NCBI GenBank assembly: GCA_000482145.1
Contig: AUXH01000144.1
Coordinates: 1-34,911 of the forward strand
Length of the DNA: 34,911 bases
Reading direction: 5' to 3'
DNA from: Strigomonas culicis
Lineage: Eukaryota; Euglenozoa; Kinetoplastea; Trypanosomatida; Trypanosomatidae
Part shown: positions 13,101 through 18,859 of the stretch, in pieces
How positions within the stretch are numbered: position 1 is the first letter of the stretch
How the letters are laid out: each line of letters begins with the position of its first letter
Notes under the pieces: generated by a model
The model's database searches: none
Told to the model about the DNA's origin: nothing
Seen by the model: the letters and a program-made list of their open reading frames with translations, nothing else
Translations under genes and position numbers: made by a program

Positions 13101-16100
13101 GGGGCGAGCGCGGCGCGGCGGCCGGATCGGCCGAAAAGGAAGCCGCCGTGTGGGGGCGGCCGGCGCCGGGCAGCTCCGGGTGGCTGATGAGAGAGAAGGT
13201 CGACAGGCTGGGGCTCGCGCACAGCTGCGACGAGGCGAGGCTGAGCGCGGGGCTGCCGACGAGCAGTGGGATGTCGGGAACGGACTGCTCCGCCGCGGAG
13301 AGCGCCGTCTGCATCAGATTATGCCGCATGACGGTGAAGACGTCCACCAGCTGCGTGGGGCTCAGCCGCAGGTCCATGGCGTCCATCTCGACCAGCACCT
13401 CCATCGGCTCGTTCGCCTCCTCGTCGAGCGCGCCGCGCATCTCTACCCGCATGCCAACGCGCTCACGCAGCAGGCTGCGCTCGCCCTGCGGGTGGTGCGG
13501 CGCGCCGCGGCAGAAGTCCATGCCCTTCATCACAAAGTGCGTCCGCGCCTGGCAGGCGGCCGCGTGCAAGCTGGTGGAAATCGCAAAGTCCGCCATTTTG
13601 GTGACAAAGTGCTCCTCGCGCACCTTATAGGCGTTCAGCGGCAGCGCCACGACGACATCCCGCGCGGCGAGCTCGATGCTGGTCAGCACGCGCGGGCCCT
13701 GCCGCGGCGGCCGCCGCGCCTTTCCGTTGTAGAGCGGCCGCTCGCCGAGCAGCGAGAAGCGGACGAAGAAGCCGGAGAGGTAGTAGAACTTTAGCAGCAT
13801 CAGCGTGTGCACGTCCATCGTCAGCGTGCTCGCGCCGAGGCCCACCTTGAGCGCGCGCGTGTAGCGCAGCTCGTCCGGGTTCGTCAGAACCCGCGCGCCA
13901 TCGCGCTCCTCGAACAGTGGCATCATGGGCCGACTCGTGTGGTAGGAGAGGCGCACGTGCGGCGCCACCGCGGCGGGCGCGGGGTCGGCCGGTGGGGGCA
14001 GGCCGACAGGCGCCTGCGCGGGCGGTGGCGGCGTTGGCTGTAGGAAGCAGGCGTGCTCGGGCAGCAGCCCGCTGCGCTCCGCCATGGTGAGGCGGAGGCG
14101 CGCGACCGCGGCCGTCATCTCGAGCGTCACGCTGTTCTTCTTGATGTACGCGTCGATGCCGGTTGCGCAGGCGGTGGCAAAGAGGAAGTCCGCCTTGTCC
14201 TTGCGCTGGCGGTTCATGAAGCGCACCCGCGTCGTCCCGGCGAGGGCGATGCCGATGTCCATCGAACGGGTGTCTTCCTCCTTCGCCTTCTCCGCGATGA
14301 TGCGCATCTGATACTCCCGCGTGCTCAGGTGGTCCTTGCTCGTGTCGCCCACGTACTGCTCCACGAGCTCGACAATGTTGACGTGCGGCCCGCCCCCCGT
14401 GGGGCCGTGCGGCTGGGTGATGGGCACGGCGGGGTGGTAAAACTCGGCGAAGTCCTTGGTGGATACAAGCAAGCCGGTGATGTCCATTATGCACTCGAGC
14501 AGCTCCATGAAAGGCGTGCCGAGGGTGAGGGTGACGTCCTCTTTCGTCAGCAGGCCGATCGCAGTGGGCCGCCCAGCAGGCAGTGTCACGTTCAGCTCCA
14601 GCGACGGACTCTCCAAGATGGGCGTCTCCGCGGCGAGGGCGTCCGTCACGCGGGCGCCTGCCAGGAGCAGCAGCACCTTCATCCCGCGCGCGCGCTTCGC
14701 GAGAATAAACTCGACGCTCGTGAAGGCGAGTGAGAAGCGCGGGTCCGCCTTGGGTTCTCGCGTCCTGTGATCATCGTGGTGGATATCGACACCCATGTCC
14801 TCCACGAGCATTTCCAGGCGGAGGAGGGGGAGGTCATCCGCGGTCGGCATCGCGACGGAGCTGCCCTCGTTGCCCACCTTCCGACTCAGCACGAGCTCCA
14901 GGTTCTTCTGCACCGTTTCCTGCACCCGCACCGTCCGCAGCGCGGAGCGGTAGTACTGGGTGCGCCGCTCGGCCTGCCGCTGCTGCTGTGCACTCGGGCC
15001 TCCCAGCAGGTGGCGGGCGCTGCCCCACAGGAAGACGGCGTCGGCGCCGTAGGCGCCGAGAGCGACCTCCACGTCGACATCGCGTGTGTAGGCGATCCAG
15101 GCCTCGATCATGTTGACCAGCAGGAAGAGCTGATGCAGCGACAGATGCATGTGAAGCTGCGGCACCAGCAGCCGCACAAGCACCGCCTCCCGCGAGGTCA
15201 GGCGGCTATCGATGCGCTGCAGCACGTTGGCGCGGATGACCACCTCCGGCACCAGGCAAAACCCGCTCAGCGGTCGCGTGAGCGCGCCCTCCACCGTCGT
15301 CAGCTCGATGAACAGCTTGTCCAGCCGGGCCGTGTTGGAAAAGTAGAGCACGTCCTCCGCGCCGGAGGCCGCCTGCCGCATCCGCCGCGCCTTCTCCGCC
15401 GCAGACAGCGGCTGCGTGCGAAAGCGCAGGCGGCCGAGTGAGACGCAGAGCGCGGACGCCGCCGGTGACGCCACGACCGAGCGCGGCAGCACGACCAGCG
15501 GCGCGAAGAGGTCGATCGAGGCGAAGATGCCCTTTGCGGCGCGCACCGCCGCCTGGAGGTCCTGCGTCGCGGTCACGCCCATCTCTACCGCATGCTCGGT
15601 CGTCTCCCGCATCACACTCGGCAGCTCGACCCCTCGCGGCAGCCGGAAAAACTGCACCACGCGCGCGAGGGTCGTCGGGTCGAGCACCATGCGCAGCGGC
15701 AGCAGCCGCACGCGCAGCACGACGTCGAGCTTCGTGTCGCGGATGAGCTCCGCGGGGGGGTTCACGCTGCCGCTGACGCTGAGTAGCGATTGGGCGAGCG
15801 GCACGGCCGTGCCTTCGCCCTTCTCCTCCGGTCGCACCAGGTCCCCCAGCGTGGGCGCGGCCACCGCCGCGCGCCGCGCGCCGCTCTGCGCGCTCAGGCT
15901 CTGCACGACGAGGCGCTGCCCGCCGCTGCGGTGCGCCGCGGCCACCTCATGCGCGTGGCGGACCGTCACCCCCTCGACGAGGTACTGCAGGTACGGCGCC
16001 GCGTCGCTGTGCGTGGCCGCGCGCCGCCGCCGCTCCGCCGGGTCCAGCTGGTAGTAGCGACTGACCGGGTTGCTGAGCGTCAGATTGTGGAGGCAGAGGT

Positions 16101-17955
16101 GGAACTGGAAGGACTGCGCCGCGTTGTAGGTGCAGAGGCCCACGTGGAGCTGATAGAGATGGAGGTCCATGCGGTTGCACCCCTCCACCTCGATCCCCAC
16201 GCTCACAAACGGCAGATCGAAGGTGACATCCAGCCACTTGTAGGTCGGGGGGAGCCGCGCCTGTATGGCCTCCGCAGAGGCCATACAGGCCGCCTCCGCC
16301 GCCTCGTCCGCCGCCGACACCCCGTACTCTCTCGCGATCTTTGACAGAAGGACGCCCTCGGCGTCGCTGCCAAAGTCGTCGCCCGCGCTGCCTCGGGTTT
16401 GGTCCACGCGCCAGAGCTGTTGCCACCAGCGCCGCTGCGGTGGGGCGGGCGCCGCCACCACCGCCGGCGCCGCCGCACGGTCCGCGCTTGGTTCGCGCGG
16501 CTGCCGCGCGCGCATCTCCGTCGCGATGGCAGCGTACACATGCGTGCGGGACTCCATCAGGTCCTCCGCTGACATGTAACGCGTGAGAAAGTGGTACTCC
16601 CGCTGCTGCGCCTCCGTGAGCGTGCCGCCGCGCACCACATGGCGGTAGAGCGCGGGGTACGACGCCTGGCACACCTTGGAGATGTTCGCCTCGAGCCGCT
16701 CGCGGTGCGGCCGGCGCACCGCCTCCCGCACCATGCGCAGCACGTACCACCACCACCGCCGCGCGTGGCCGCGCACCGGTGTCCTGGGCCGCGCCGCCGC
16801 CATGTCCAGCATGCTGCTCCAGTTCCCTATGAAGTACGCCGTCCGCATCAGGGTGAGGTACTGCGCGCGAGAGAGGCGCGCCATGAGGTGCTCCAGCCGC
16901 GCCCGCACAGACACACACGGCGTGTCACGCAGAGCCTCGATGTACTGCTGGAAGATCAGTACGACATCGGCGGAGCCGGAGATGGGCCCGACCACGGTGG
17001 ACTGCGCTACGCTGCCGCTGCGCATCCGCTGCCGCATCCGGTGGTACCACTGGTGCCAGTCGTCCATCTCCGTGAAGAAATCGGACGAGTCGAAGCGACC
17101 GTCGCCGGAGGCATGGCTCGGGTCATCGCAGTACAGCTGGAGGCGGTCCAACGTCAGCCGCTTCAGCGACTTCTGCAGCTTCGCGACGTTAACAAAGCCG
17201 GGGTGGCCTGTCTGTTCATCGATGGTGACCAGCCGCACGCCCTCCACCATCGCGCCCATAATCGCGTTGCCCGCCACGTCCTCGTAGCGGATGTGCACGC
17301 CCGCCACCTTGACGATGAAGTTATTGATGACCAGCTCCTTCAGCCGCTGGAAGAGGCCCCTCCGCTGGTTGGTCCCGTCCGCGCGCGCGCCGGCGCTGCT
17401 GGAGGACCGCGGGCTCGCCGCGCGCTGCTGCTGCTGCTCCTTCTGCTGCTCTGTGGTCGCCCTCTTGAGCCGCTCATGGCTCTGCCGTCGTTTCTTCTCG
17501 AAGGCTTCTAGGACGCGCTTCTTCTCTTTCGCCGCGCGCGCGCGCCGTACGGCGCGCGTGCACCGCCGGCTGCTTCGCTGCAGAGCCGCCTCTGTGTCGC
17601 CGCGGAGGGTGATCAGCACCTCACCGACCTCGACAACGATGGGCTGCGATCCTAAGTTTTTGTAAGGGATGTTGAGTGTGATGCTTTTGCAGAGCCCACG
17701 GTGGAGACGCAGCGGCAGCCGGTCGCAGCTCGTAGCCGCGTGGTGGTCGGAGGAACCCACGCCATCCTTCGCGTTGTCGTCATCGCCATCCGCCGAGTCA
17801 TCGAGGAGGAGATCCAAAACGCTCGATTTCAAAATGAGGTCGTAGAGTGTGACCTTGCCACTCCACAGTGAAACATTCAGCTGCTCCTTGTCGATCTCCT
17901 CGACATACTTGTGGAGGAACCGAACTAACACAGAAGATAAGACCCGTTCGAGCAT
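1177..17955 (-). CDS. VPS13: VPS13-family bridge-like lipid transfer protein, giant, with C-terminal dysferlin-type motifs
   Basis: A 5592-residue protein of the VPS13 (RBG) superfamily, which form long hydrophobic grooves carrying lipids between membranes at contact sites. The N-terminus is a chorein domain (about 1-115, starting MLERVLSSVLVRFL), followed by the family signature HIRYED at 221-226. The middle is long repeating groove sequence. A VAB/SHR-BD adaptor-like region spans about 3860-4680, with recurring Asn-centred repeats (near 3868, 3985, 4121, 4265, 4551). A VPS13_C-type Gly/Ala/Phe-rich amphipathic region lies at about 4950-5110. Dysferlin-type motifs follow at about 5126-5215 and 5480-5590, split by a low-complexity linker. 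C3529/C3532/C3550/C3553 form a possible zinc knuckle, and a Lys-rich stretch lies near 4349-4366. It is longer than the roughly 3100-4400 residues of human VPS13 proteins. The ATG at 17955 begins the chorein domain directly and sits 12 nt after a T12-AG acceptor. Family assignment is very secure; the C-terminal domain calls are inference from motifs. Confidence 0.95.
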   Translation of the reverse strand: MLERVLSSVLVRFLHKYVEEIDKEQLNVSLWSGKVTLYDLILKSSVLDLLLDDSADGDDDNAKDGVGSSDHHAATSCDRLPLRLHRGLCKSITLNIPYKNLGSQPIVVEVGEVLITLRGDTEAALQRSSRRCTRAVRRARAAKEKKRVLEAFEKKRRQSHERLKRATTEQQKEQQQQRAASPRSSSSAGARADGTNQRRGLFQRLKELVINNFIVKVAGVHIRYEDVAGNAIMGAMVEGVRLVTIDEQTGHPGFVNVAKLQKSLKRLTLDRLQLYCDDPSHASGDGRFDSSDFFTEMDDWHQWYHRMRQRMRSGSVAQSTVVGPISGSADVVLIFQQYIEALRDTPCVSVRARLEHLMARLSRAQYLTLMRTAYFIGNWSSMLDMAAARPRTPVRGHARRWWWYVLRMVREAVRRPHRERLEANISKVCQASYPALYRHVVRGGTLTEAQQREYHFLTRYMSAEDLMESRTHVYAAIATEMRARQPREPSADRAAAPAVVAAPAPPQRRWWQQLWRVDQTRGSAGDDFGSDAEGVLLSKIAREYGVSAADEAAEAACMASAEAIQARLPPTYKWLDVTFDLPFVSVGIEVEGCNRMDLHLYQLHVGLCTYNAAQSFQFHLCLHNLTLSNPVSRYYQLDPAERRRRAATHSDAAPYLQYLVEGVTVRHAHEVAAAHRSGGQRLVVQSLSAQSGARRAAVAAPTLGDLVRPEEKGEGTAVPLAQSLLSVSGSVNPPAELIRDTKLDVVLRVRLLPLRMVLDPTTLARVVQFFRLPRGVELPSVMRETTEHAVEMGVTATQDLQAAVRAAKGIFASIDLFAPLVVLPRSVVASPAASALCVSLGRLRFRTQPLSAAEKARRMRQAASGAEDVLYFSNTARLDKLFIELTTVEGALTRPLSGFCLVPEVVIRANVLQRIDSRLTSREAVLVRLLVPQLHMHLSLHQLFLLVNMIEAWIAYTRDVDVEVALGAYGADAVFLWGSARHLLGGPSAQQQRQAERRTQYYRSALRTVRVQETVQKNLELVLSRKVGNEGSSVAMPTADDLPLLRLEMLVEDMGVDIHHDDHRTREPKADPRFSLAFTSVEFILAKRARGMKVLLLLAGARVTDALAAETPILESPSLELNVTLPAGRPTAIGLLTKEDVTLTLGTPFMELLECIMDITGLLVSTKDFAEFYHPAVPITQPHGPTGGGPHVNIVELVEQYVGDTSKDHLSTREYQMRIIAEKAKEEDTRSMDIGIALAGTTRVRFMNRQRKDKADFLFATACATGIDAYIKKNSVTLEMTAAVARLRLTMAERSGLLPEHACFLQPTPPPPAQAPVGLPPPADPAPAAVAPHVRLSYHTSRPMMPLFEERDGARVLTNPDELRYTRALKVGLGASTLTMDVHTLMLLKFYYLSGFFVRFSLLGERPLYNGKARRPPRQGPRVLTSIELAARDVVVALPLNAYKVREEHFVTKMADFAISTSLHAAACQARTHFVMKGMDFCRGAPHHPQGERSLLRERVGMRVEMRGALDEEANEPMEVLVEMDAMDLRLSPTQLVDVFTVMRHNLMQTALSAAEQSVPDIPLLVGSPALSLASSQLCASPSLSTFSLISHPELPGAGRPHTAASFSADPAAAPRSPPPARVAAMVVRLRMPTFTLRFSDPTIVPVAPAFRLRVRDLVYAMYMPQQRTLLRWQTLELHHVGQDAAHTPTALVDSTNGLLDYSQVITTQPTLMGVLGERIRPPSGGGGLSGAAAPWPQEASWLSNEYRRRTQIALDGPSMSGVPADQLLQVPLLQVEFTLQRFAMTDLWIHVVDFFCNEAINNAWQMVEQNTPNHNGPHIGVEEAGPLPPRSVGFHCVVTTPSMRVPFLTADRRVVMEAELTAVLLDALMMPQGNNMIFKMKDLELVDCVSGLKVLWREKGHKVDFTLTPPAPPPPPSDGTGVSFLPAGLNVRKEKEMVSVSFKTDPVTFKNQVVVSLGALQMLGAMPILYGLTDYMTSPHQPVARIGCLTVMREQRERIARAAVQLAARGALSYVIVWHHPCLHFPDSMPTLADRERYMPIRLGDMRTEMVFDREAATMTTKVHVEDFYIPDVFERSVLTMTRATTQTTEHTSISLQGTHLLVHAIEMERLLYVVRHNVMLPRDSNYYGNLQRPPAEAALVALPPAARRSWGGNGSFVGAADDASDSSSSHAPVEGRPTLPPAPAAPAPLARTLYLELLHLQVSIYDADEVNTHVARVRWITLHQAPSGSMCLQLASLVLTERFTNQTMVVFHSAPVPYSLYAEEVAARAAADLPLLQQTLNRTWKGEDGWETVGSTVIEAGELTSAPSLRRCASPDPSEAHTGGSGPQHSRSASGTTDGSPSRAEKIALLYEHTAPGNASRVWMPSVCVTVIPKAIGSLVNTLLSIRVTDAAEESAQTQPDVAAGDTPTGSPTGLDDSLLSDAMSAPGIFARGSAADSPATGTAPQAPSGTKGESDSRRARGGVSPSARSAARAAPRCLSTFVLDVERFELQLCLAERRVATCTLRQIAADAATYSDGAASTQLALETLTLRDTSGQRTLYPELIKGEAKDVARAIQLEQELKEDASMLSFEPPARHPTREGSLVDHPKGFEPLQGTLRAEGSVAGLAASSTGSSRRPARRATSARSSLASLGHLGPLFGGGGVGAGPGPRRGGRSAGGGAVVVLAVTTFGAGDARRWVGPQLPATLHYVRAVECKVSHLRFTLVPSSTQDLMRVLHEAQAFVDTKQSERAYHYVATQAVQRARPDDTSLIRYDVEIQPPAFSILDSPLSTQGLVFSPGLVRLKSELGHPRRASSSVNRSKPAPLTATDQFKYCEVFKLSAEDVSLKVLEAEMFKESCRILVQYQRNVQCTVNPEVGAKGIARCTSSEMESLTNVAFCNATSLFYHEEESQSELTVFIPVVGALLNRSQTIKLMDVVGTFLENRDRDGDNDDGNEDDAGGVTTGKESGGDSSMLLSQTIRGERALVAAARTGVLCVRKQKQKPRRRKKMAPTQPATAASGSPVKQSMPDENRRKVEFRLQVSVSFLEMDIAEVFRVRLTGAVSESLASDSAGRTSTFSIDDFLLQHVGAHVECTAPAANPAVPLNATMRRPVKASRIDEVADVVVAKALTLTTVTPAPDVNYRLKSIATESTVSLQMEQLVVSISPTILFDTREALYIPFCVHARRIPTDPLPVLELFEANTLLTSDLTLDVMHVLLTTNRRRCCYHLDLMQHRLVLTGAPSGQIILSEGCEVIITNGTVVVPGLYALSSYVSYAPNTRLQTSASCVIVKEYQNITNKAFSFRDMEATLDAALRASRAANEDEEGEDEDGESDRTATFNASSSNADRTSASRSSFSLNSAPIPMAALHSEAAEGAVRVRFPTNLDLLEDAVDDNLVRQNTTKTTGSFSITTVRLSILSEEIVDLSTSLCMEVRGRFDTAAENDALTSRNIAVQFLQLRSGDAEEHVLLPTNAAFALAGVNNLLNLSVLFDSIELCIRATLIRSFIEFCKDFQAAFLEETTVRREPPIVQYEDTNMKPLFPVAQAGMCEYCNQYGACLASAAEEPGRLCYLCCTGQVALPATEWRVEVPLVDVVFVGSRGSMEHLDMRDLIFLLDAKQEMQLNMRGTVYNLNNGAAVWEPFIEKFELEGSGSAITHHFNVKFNRADVVVSPLNVAILQQLMKDFNATTALQKELRDRFRREARRRAKNIVNGMPMYTSGTFVPDASVLHEAAEGFGLVQEDSGVTNMSFTFNDTAANSNKTLTKSVFDALLSAAHQTKPLALNVYARLHVYNYCNTVLLFDEMNLYAEGGVVKFSTSRRELNIRRQTPLSADDTGYVLSLTNPPLYVRAPHMVIESKLLVSRLSPTSRHLRRGIKMKILPLHSSNSIICYENNLRCTVYVGKEEKIVVRPGERHYLSPNEDIQAELHVRPATGPERAVYAAAAKADGSLPTVYNALCGFPITLTSHTTDKNEAKTVVIYVNLRPKSMKAATPHFVISLDPRFFVHNKLPHPLTLTIERPSADHPADMTDKYYSKHRDSMTRELHTVSVAEGLRDNLHPGVTMLRHVRYQLEVQQQQLPPQEAHPHARESFLSEDGIEFEDPSKEDAPPCIISLKSAQGRQMLVRVILSGPFIVITTPFVLLNHTPVTLSIQESDKTGGVASEAAAAEQNFSTLPARMAAAVAACPREFARHRDVFFVNVGTGAHAAYAVPFHVMKGGVMVLRHASCADAGGGKDAKKKKQRPLPPMRSAGESTDADRHCVYHFSYAAHVTKEGCLLVRITPRWVISNTTLTPLYVCGSRYGGVNAFEATAAAMATVAARQAALEVQEEEERERPAPESTDTKRDPSDGDRSNDQSTLAHRSDADNSKKKPRKDKDKEKKKKKKGGALDESANDDIDAIRREIMETAAALGSSARCRLEPSEEALLVPASSAVVFYKTPYCAPDVGYHLHLLHSPAAPLHGSPVTLEVVHNTAVMCYGVADAAAATAAPTVAEPAREASGSHQLPSSSGLGGGGGGSYLTGDSFASERDLLSEDALLPNRIDCDCLYDVSVATVDPYTYVVIERFVAPPYILLNRTNHSMKVLDTAPACRGRCMATVPAGCGAELLIDTSTTTNIEVLVYNDREEQVGEGVVFDIAKPMLTGAQADNPLGLRYDITYGAFGKTIVEIRTAQPLIPVCCDIEKCPPSPLDLLVNLPVVTVSLVMPNKDIVFMTAMDTRLSWRRDELREVLLFSLKEFQFDNQVEVSPLYECCIMTLRRNEATPAIACYVERHILPVRALVHLEEVRVDLSPIIVRVSDALLVEMTHFVNYVTDLNEYMRQVINVDDDYDGRAATQRQQHAGAHKQPAKNPLACPEVTQLYLRSPKSMNFMGTRVVLERFIINPIVLRLWFMRDVSEHDFFRESLRSKDAALFSMMVPSCSDVRIVAPGVASLRRSSRLYILQQWLAQCYMDGLLAQLKGVVLQYASSLPLIGAPLKLFSGLGLGSVRFFQEPVSGLTTSKAAFAQGLARGTARFAQGLAGGGLEAFANIFDSGSRLLSAGAGVSEVRRQQQNTLKAIATGFKGVVQRPMEGAAASGAAGFMKGLSQGLFGIIADPLSGLLHDVSHATTALAQVVTSSYVPRTKRLRAIRSFYANGGVAPWRSLVTVYQYERAPAKKKVFSSAHLLGAGVDGPEWYPCRREDATYGPDHRTIELDAWVLDRFATSFNGWTFSNRYYGRYTLTFTDAVRTRRKRWAVLVVPLPYSPVAAHLRITPGMAAKPQALSRATTLDFTLTHAGSVLELGASGLLHAEEVVPQCSPTRRSAPRIFSPTRKDTTFFAEDEFAGVATDRRRRHHPLSGRAGVDRHMVARTQSISTIGASSSTGTEPLSPRLRRDAMQQPQVHLAPPGQRRRGGGAEVAHTRPPRTRAGTKPAAQAAGRGKEEEAPPSRGSVGILGPGIGQLYQCDADGPRGPQSSDNAFKRLHGKGAKGSSSGKAPAAQRLALTVEQAEGKSGPAPVAEEVQTAVEVHEFEHFTQPLGWSKAHLPLSCPAWQYADGRRVANRTSIQPPKGYRWLGEWAPQCGNGAGKKGDGAKGVAAGRAGSGAQADADGWEMVSATVRKRLWRRQLARDFRK
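16259..16290. repeat. Perfect inverted repeat, 14-bp arms, 4-nt loop, inside VPS13
   Basis: The arms GCCTGTATGGCCTC (16259-16272) and GAGGCCATACAGGC (16277-16290) are exact reverse complements around the spacer CGCA. Unlike most GC-rich pseudo-palindromes here, the arms have mixed base content. It encodes part of an Ala-rich stretch of VPS13 (Ala-Cys-Met-Ala-Ser-Ala-Glu-Ala-Ile-Gln-Ala) and would form a stable RNA hairpin. Confidence 0.9.
17539..17558. repeat. 20-bp perfect palindrome inside VPS13
   Basis: The bases cgcgcgccgtacggcgcgcg read the same on both strands. They encode an Arg/Ala-rich segment near residue 135 of VPS13, so codon composition alone may explain them. Confidence 0.85.
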
Positions 17956-17967
17956 CAGGACGTGCGC

Positions 17968-17981
17968 CTAAAAAAAAAAAA
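17968..17981 (-). promoter_or_regulatory. Probable trans-splice acceptor of VPS13
   Basis: On the minus strand twelve Ts (17981-17970) are followed at once by AG (17969-17968), leaving a 12-nt 5' untranslated region before the ATG at 17955. This is the expected polypyrimidine-AG layout for spliced-leader addition. Other upstream acceptors cannot be excluded. Confidence 0.6.
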
Positions 17982-18859
17982 CGCAGCGATGCAGGGGTAA
18001 AGATACACAATAAAAGAAAAACAAAAATCCTTTTTGAATAACAAAATGAAAAAAAAAAGCTTTTCTGACTGCTCGAAACAGATCTGTACGCAAATATCGG
18101 CTCGTGTCGTGTAGTTTATTGATGTTTTTTTTTTCTCGGTTACAGTGGAACACAAACACACAATGAGGTTATGCAAAACCGTTCCAAAAGATTATATACA
18201 CCTTCGATTATAATTTGATGCAGCTATATTCTCTCCTTTTTTTTTTCTGAAAGAGCGAAAGGTAAAATTACCCTTATTCGTACGTATTTTTTAAGTGGGT
18301 AATTCTTCAATGTCTCAAGAAACAAGTAGTTTTCAAAAAATAAAAACGAGTTAAAAGGTGATTATAAAAATAATAAAAGATGTAAACTCTAATTCCCCAA
18401 AACGGGGAGATAATTTATATTATACTCAGGTTATAGATTATGAAACGAAGAAAGGGTACACAATTGTGTATTATTTCAAAAAAAAAACGTAGTAAGTTGC
18501 CACGTTGTATTATGCTGCTTGAAACAGTTAAAACAAAAAAGAAGTAAAGAATGTAGAAATAGAGAGAAAGAAGAGGAAAGGGTAATCAGTTGACAATACA
18601 CTGGATGACATCTGCAATACAATGGGTAGAGTTTTTTTTCTCTCAATATCGCCATGGTAATGAATCACATTGTGCTTCAAAAGTTATTTGCACATAGTTG
18701 CATATCTGTTTTTTTTTGTTCTTGTTACGTATGTATGCATGTGTGTTTGTTTGTTTGTTTGAAATTACATCATTTCTTTTCCATGGTTGTCAGTGATCAT
18801 CACCGTATAACTCTAATGTGGTGTTTGAACAGCACATTGACTGGTATGCTTCTTTGTAA
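17982..18859. other. AT-rich intergenic spacer, GH18 to VPS13
   Basis: About 0.9 kb of AT-rich sequence with A- and T-runs and a (GTTT)n patch near 18745-18761. It should contain the GH18 3' untranslated region and VPS13 splicing signals. Short open frames here have AT-rich codon content unlike the real genes. I see no RNA gene. Confidence 0.6.

Noticed and set aside
13702..13718. 16-bp GC-only palindrome in VPS13
   Set aside because: It is made of CCG/CGG Arg codons only, so chance and codon bias explain it.
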